Below are positions 61,495-64,000 of a stretch of 64,000 nt of DNA, one piece after another. The stretch lies in contig JAHHRN010000004.1 of NCBI GenBank assembly GCA_020025775.1, positions 124,001 through 188,000 of the forward strand, in the 5' to 3' direction. The DNA comes from Acutalibacter sp. (lineage in GTDB: Bacteria > Bacillota > Clostridia > Oscillospirales > Acutalibacteraceae). Position 1 is the stretch's first letter. Each line of letters starts with the position of its first letter. A model generated the notes under the pieces. It was given only the letters and a program-made list of their open reading frames with translations, did not search any database and was not told the origin of the DNA. Made by a program: the position numbers and the translations under genes.

Positions 61495-63795
61495 ATGCAA
61501 GCAGTGATTTTGGCAGGCGGCTTCGGCACAAGACTCAGACCCTTAACCGCAACCAGACCCAAACCTTTAGTGCCGATTTTAGGAAAACCGGTACTTTCTT
61601 ATCTTTTAGAATTACTTTATGCGAACGGTATTCTCGAGGTCACCTTGACCCTCGGCTATCAACCACAGCAAATTGAAGCTTTCTTAAAAGAACACATACC
61701 GCATGGCATGCATATTCACACAATTATTGAGCAGGAGCCTTTGGGCACGGCAGGCGGTGTGCGTGCCGCTATGGAAAATGTGAAAGAACCTTTCTTTGTG
61801 CTCAGCGGCGATTGTATTTGCGATTTTAATCTGAAAGCCGCGGCGGCGTATCATAAGGCACAGGGCGCGTCCGTTACCTTGCTCACGAAAGCCATGGCAG
61901 ACCCGCGCGAATACGGCTTAGTGCATGCCGATGCGGAGGGCAGAGTAGAGCGTTTCTCCGAAAAGCCCGACTGGAGCGGTGTTTCCACCTCCTTTATCAA
62001 CACAGGTACCTACATTTTAAATCCCGAGGTGCTCTCTAAAATCCCCAAAACCGGCGCGTTTGATTTTTCCAAAGACCTCTTTCCGTTATTGATGCGGGAA
62101 AATAAGCCTCTATATGCCTATAAAGAAAATGGCTACTGGTGCGACATTGGCGACCTTTCGAGCTATCGCCAATGCCAGCAAGATATTCTCGAGGGGAAAA
62201 CCGCCTTTCGTTTGCCATGCCTTGCCGACGGTATTTATGCCGAGGGCGATTTGCCCCAGGGCGAATATACACTTTTACCGCCCGTATTTATCGGGGAACA
62301 TGTCACAATAGAAAACGGTGCAAAAATCGGACCGAACACCGTGCTTTGCAGAGGCAGCTCTGTCGGTAAGCTTTCGAAGGTGCGCGGCAGTGTTCTTTTA
62401 GAGGGCGCGAGAACTGCAGAAAATACCAAGCTTTGCGGTGCAGTGCTAGCAGAACATGCGAAAGTCGAATACGGTGCAAGACTCTTTGAAGATACCGTTG
62501 TCGGTGCAGAAAGCGTCATAGATGCCCACGCCGTCATCGAGCCGCACGTCAAAATCTGGCCGAAGAAAACGGTGGAAGAGGGCAGTATCATTTGCGAAAA
62601 TATCAAATACGGTGCGAAAAAACGCGGTCTGTTTGAAGAAAGCGGTATGCTCGGCACATGGGGCGCACCCTTAGAACCGGCAAAGCTTGCCAATCTCGGC
62701 AGAGCGATTTATGCCGCCTTCCTGCATCAAAAAATCGGTATCGCTTATGCACCGCATCCGCTTTGCGCTTCTGCCTTTTGTATCCTTTCGGGTGCAATGA
62801 CGGCTTCGGGTGCCAGCGTTTGGAATTTCGGGGAAGCCTTTCTTTCTGAAATGACCTTCTTTACGGGCTTTTGCACTTTCCCACTCAGTCTCTTTTTAGA
62901 GGAACAAAAAGGAAAGTTGCGCATCCGCCTCTTTGCCGCCGGCGGCTTACCACTGAGCAGAAGTAAAGAGCGGGAAATCGAAAAATACTATCAAAATGCC
63001 GAATATCCGCCTGTTTCTGTTAAGGACTGCGGCGAACTCACACAAATGCAGTCTCTCGAGGCAATGTATGTGAAAGCACTGGTGCAGGAAGCCGGCGTAC
63101 CGCTTTTAAGCCAAAGTGTACGCGTGCAGTGTGATAATTCTGCGGTACAGCAGTTACTTTCCGATTGCCTTTATCGCGCCAAAGCCAAAGAGGGGGATGA
63201 GCTGACTTTAAAGCTCACGGCAGACGGTACACGCGTATCGGCGTTTCACCGTGCTACCGGTTGGGTGCCTTATGAAAAGCTTCTCGCACTTTCCTGCCTT
63301 TTGGATTTTTCAGCAGGGGAGGATGTTTCCGTGCCTTTGGATGCACCTTATATGCTAGATGCTCTTGCCAAAGACAGCGGCAGAACCCTGCTTCGTTATC
63401 TCGGCACACCCAATGACAAAAGCGACGAAGCGGCACGAGAACTTGCCAAAAAACAGCTTTGCTATCGAGATGCGCTTTTGCTTTCCATGCATCTCTTGGG
63501 TGCGATTCAGCGAAGCGGAAAAGACTTCCCGACGCTTTTAGAAAAAGTGCCTGCTTTTTATGACAGGGAACTGACGATTTCCATTGCCTTTTCCCCGACC
63601 GAACTTCTGACAAAACTGGAGGGTTACAAAGCGAATCCCGAAAAAGAGGGAGTGCTTGTCACCTCCAAACACGGACACGCGTTATTAATTCCCTCAAAAT
63701 CCGGCAAGCGCCTGCGGATTTTAGCCGAGAGCCATCGCTATGAATTTTCAAAGGAACTCCTCGGCAGTCTCAAAGAAACCCTTACAAAAGATTGA
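61495..63795 (+). CDS. Sugar-nucleotide pyrophosphorylase fused to a degenerate phosphomannomutase-like domain
   Basis: 766 residues from ATG 61495 (GGGAGG upstream). Residues 1-235 are a complete nucleotidyltransferase: LAGGFGTRLRPLT, KPLVPILGKP, GTAGGVRAA, SGDCICDF. Residues about 245-375 form a left-handed beta-helix. The remaining 390 residues follow the phosphohexomutase layout, but the phosphoserine loop (TASHNP) is missing, so mutase activity is unlikely. It may make GDP-mannose or a related nucleotide sugar for cell-surface glycans. It follows the PBP by 73 nt. Confidence 0.82.
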   Translation: MQAVILAGGFGTRLRPLTATRPKPLVPILGKPVLSYLLELLYANGILEVTLTLGYQPQQIEAFLKEHIPHGMHIHTIIEQEPLGTAGGVRAAMENVKEPFFVLSGDCICDFNLKAAAAYHKAQGASVTLLTKAMADPREYGLVHADAEGRVERFSEKPDWSGVSTSFINTGTYILNPEVLSKIPKTGAFDFSKDLFPLLMRENKPLYAYKENGYWCDIGDLSSYRQCQQDILEGKTAFRLPCLADGIYAEGDLPQGEYTLLPPVFIGEHVTIENGAKIGPNTVLCRGSSVGKLSKVRGSVLLEGARTAENTKLCGAVLAEHAKVEYGARLFEDTVVGAESVIDAHAVIEPHVKIWPKKTVEEGSIICENIKYGAKKRGLFEESGMLGTWGAPLEPAKLANLGRAIYAAFLHQKIGIAYAPHPLCASAFCILSGAMTASGASVWNFGEAFLSEMTFFTGFCTFPLSLFLEEQKGKLRIRLFAAGGLPLSRSKEREIEKYYQNAEYPPVSVKDCGELTQMQSLEAMYVKALVQEAGVPLLSQSVRVQCDNSAVQQLLSDCLYRAKAKEGDELTLKLTADGTRVSAFHRATGWVPYEKLLALSCLLDFSAGEDVSVPLDAPYMLDALAKDSGRTLLRYLGTPNDKSDEAARELAKKQLCYRDALLLSMHLLGAIQRSGKDFPTLLEKVPAFYDRELTISIAFSPTELLTKLEGYKANPEKEGVLVTSKHGHALLIPSKSGKRLRILAESHRYEFSKELLGSLKETLTKD

Positions 63796-63820
63796 CACTT
63801 TCGCCATTTAATAGTATTAT
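63792..63820 (+). promoter_or_regulatory. Promoter of the gene at 63941
   Basis: TTGACA, 17 nt, TATTAT; TTGACA overlaps the stop codon of the upstream gene. The leader of about 110 nt holds two hairpins, GGTAA/TTACC near 63849-63864 and ACCTGCTTT/AAAGCAGGT at 63879-63905. Confidence 0.65.
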
Positions 63821-63940
63821 AATAGAATCGGTAAGATTTGCTTTGTGGGGTAAATTTTTTACCGAAAAAACGGATATAACCTGCTTTTTGAATGTGAAAG
63901 CAGGTCTTACATAAAAAAATTAATGAAAAGGAGAAATTGC

Positions 63941-64000
63941 ATGGCAGAAAAAACGAATCAGAAGCCGAAAAATTCGGCGAAGAAACCGGCAGCGAAAAAG
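63941..64000 (+). CDS. Start of a gene with Lys/Ala-rich N-terminus (cut by window end)
   Basis: The first 20 codons, MAEKTNQKPKNSAKKPAAKK, follow AAAAGGAG at good spacing and a consensus promoter. Basic, low-complexity starts like this are common in FtsK/SpoIIIE DNA translocases and other DNA-associated proteins of Clostridia, but nothing here proves it. Confidence 0.6.
   Translation, partial: MAEKTNQKPKNSAKKPAAKK

Noticed and set aside
1..64000. tRNA, rRNA, tmRNA, prophage or integrase genes
   Set aside because: Gaps between genes were read on both strands and none contains a recognisable tRNA arm pattern, rRNA segment or phage module.

Overview
The window is a gene-dense, mid-GC stretch of a Bacillota chromosome, most likely a gut Clostridia member (Oscillospirales/Eubacteriales-like). 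The evidence is strong AAGGAGG-type ribosome sites, TTGACA/TATAAT promoters with 17-bp spacers, short hairpin-plus-U-tract terminators, a division/cell-wall (dcw) cluster without ftsA, pyruvate:ferredoxin oxidoreductase (strict anaerobic metabolism), a MurE with the DNPR motif of meso-DAP ligases, and an intracellular GH29 fucosidase. The species assignment is inference.

Layout: 1-11405 is the distal dcw cluster, in the order class B PBP (5' end outside the window), murE, murF, mraY, ftsW, murG, murA, divIB/ftsQ, ftsZ. murD, which usually sits between mraY and ftsW, is absent. 11560-14682 holds a DUF4097 lipoprotein, a DUF3267 membrane metalloprotease-like protein and a CNNM/CBS transporter. 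14962-18525 is a stand-alone PFOR. 18600-23853 is a compact accessory operon: NEAT-like surface protein, CydD-like and CydC-like ABC halves, a YgbA_NO-family protein and a DUF454 protein, preceded by three copies of the palindrome GTTAG-N6-CTAAC. I read it as a metal-regulated haem/iron module. 23923-28697 (minus strand) is an OPA-like MFS transporter plus a heterodimeric ABC exporter, divergent from an alkaline-phosphatase-superfamily gene. 29627-36760 carries cca, a DUF896 (YnzC) protein, a lipoprotein and a divergent type IIA topoisomerase pair. 36853-40394 (minus) is ligA followed by the fucosidase.

40516-48169 holds housekeeping genes: a D,D-carboxypeptidase, pgi, a small P-loop protein, a lipoprotein, DUF177-rpmF, a DUF512 radical SAM protein and der. 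48170-50693 is the most mobile-looking part. It has a 670-bp intergenic region with a mosaic of 56-58 bp repeats and a GTAG-led REP hairpin, a membrane M28 peptidase, and a REP-associated tyrosine transposase (RAYT) whose own reading frame contains two further copies of that REP in inverted orientation. 50738-64000 contains a tandem-domain ThyX divergent from tmk, then a long forward run (DUF2156, GNAT, DJ-1, formyl-THF cyclo-ligase, mltG, U32/TrhP, GNAT_C acyltransferase, a second class B PBP, a nucleotidyltransferase fused to a degenerate phosphomannomutase-like domain) and the first 20 codons of another gene.

The genes fall into three functional themes: peptidoglycan synthesis and division, nucleotide/DNA maintenance (thyX-tmk, topoisomerase, ligA, cca), and an iron/haem accessory operon. 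No rRNA, tRNA, CRISPR or prophage was seen. The strongest leads are the RAYT with embedded REPs, the GTTAG-N6-CTAAC operon, the tandem ThyX with complementary degenerate motifs, and a PBP whose ribosome site lies inside a terminator-like hairpin.
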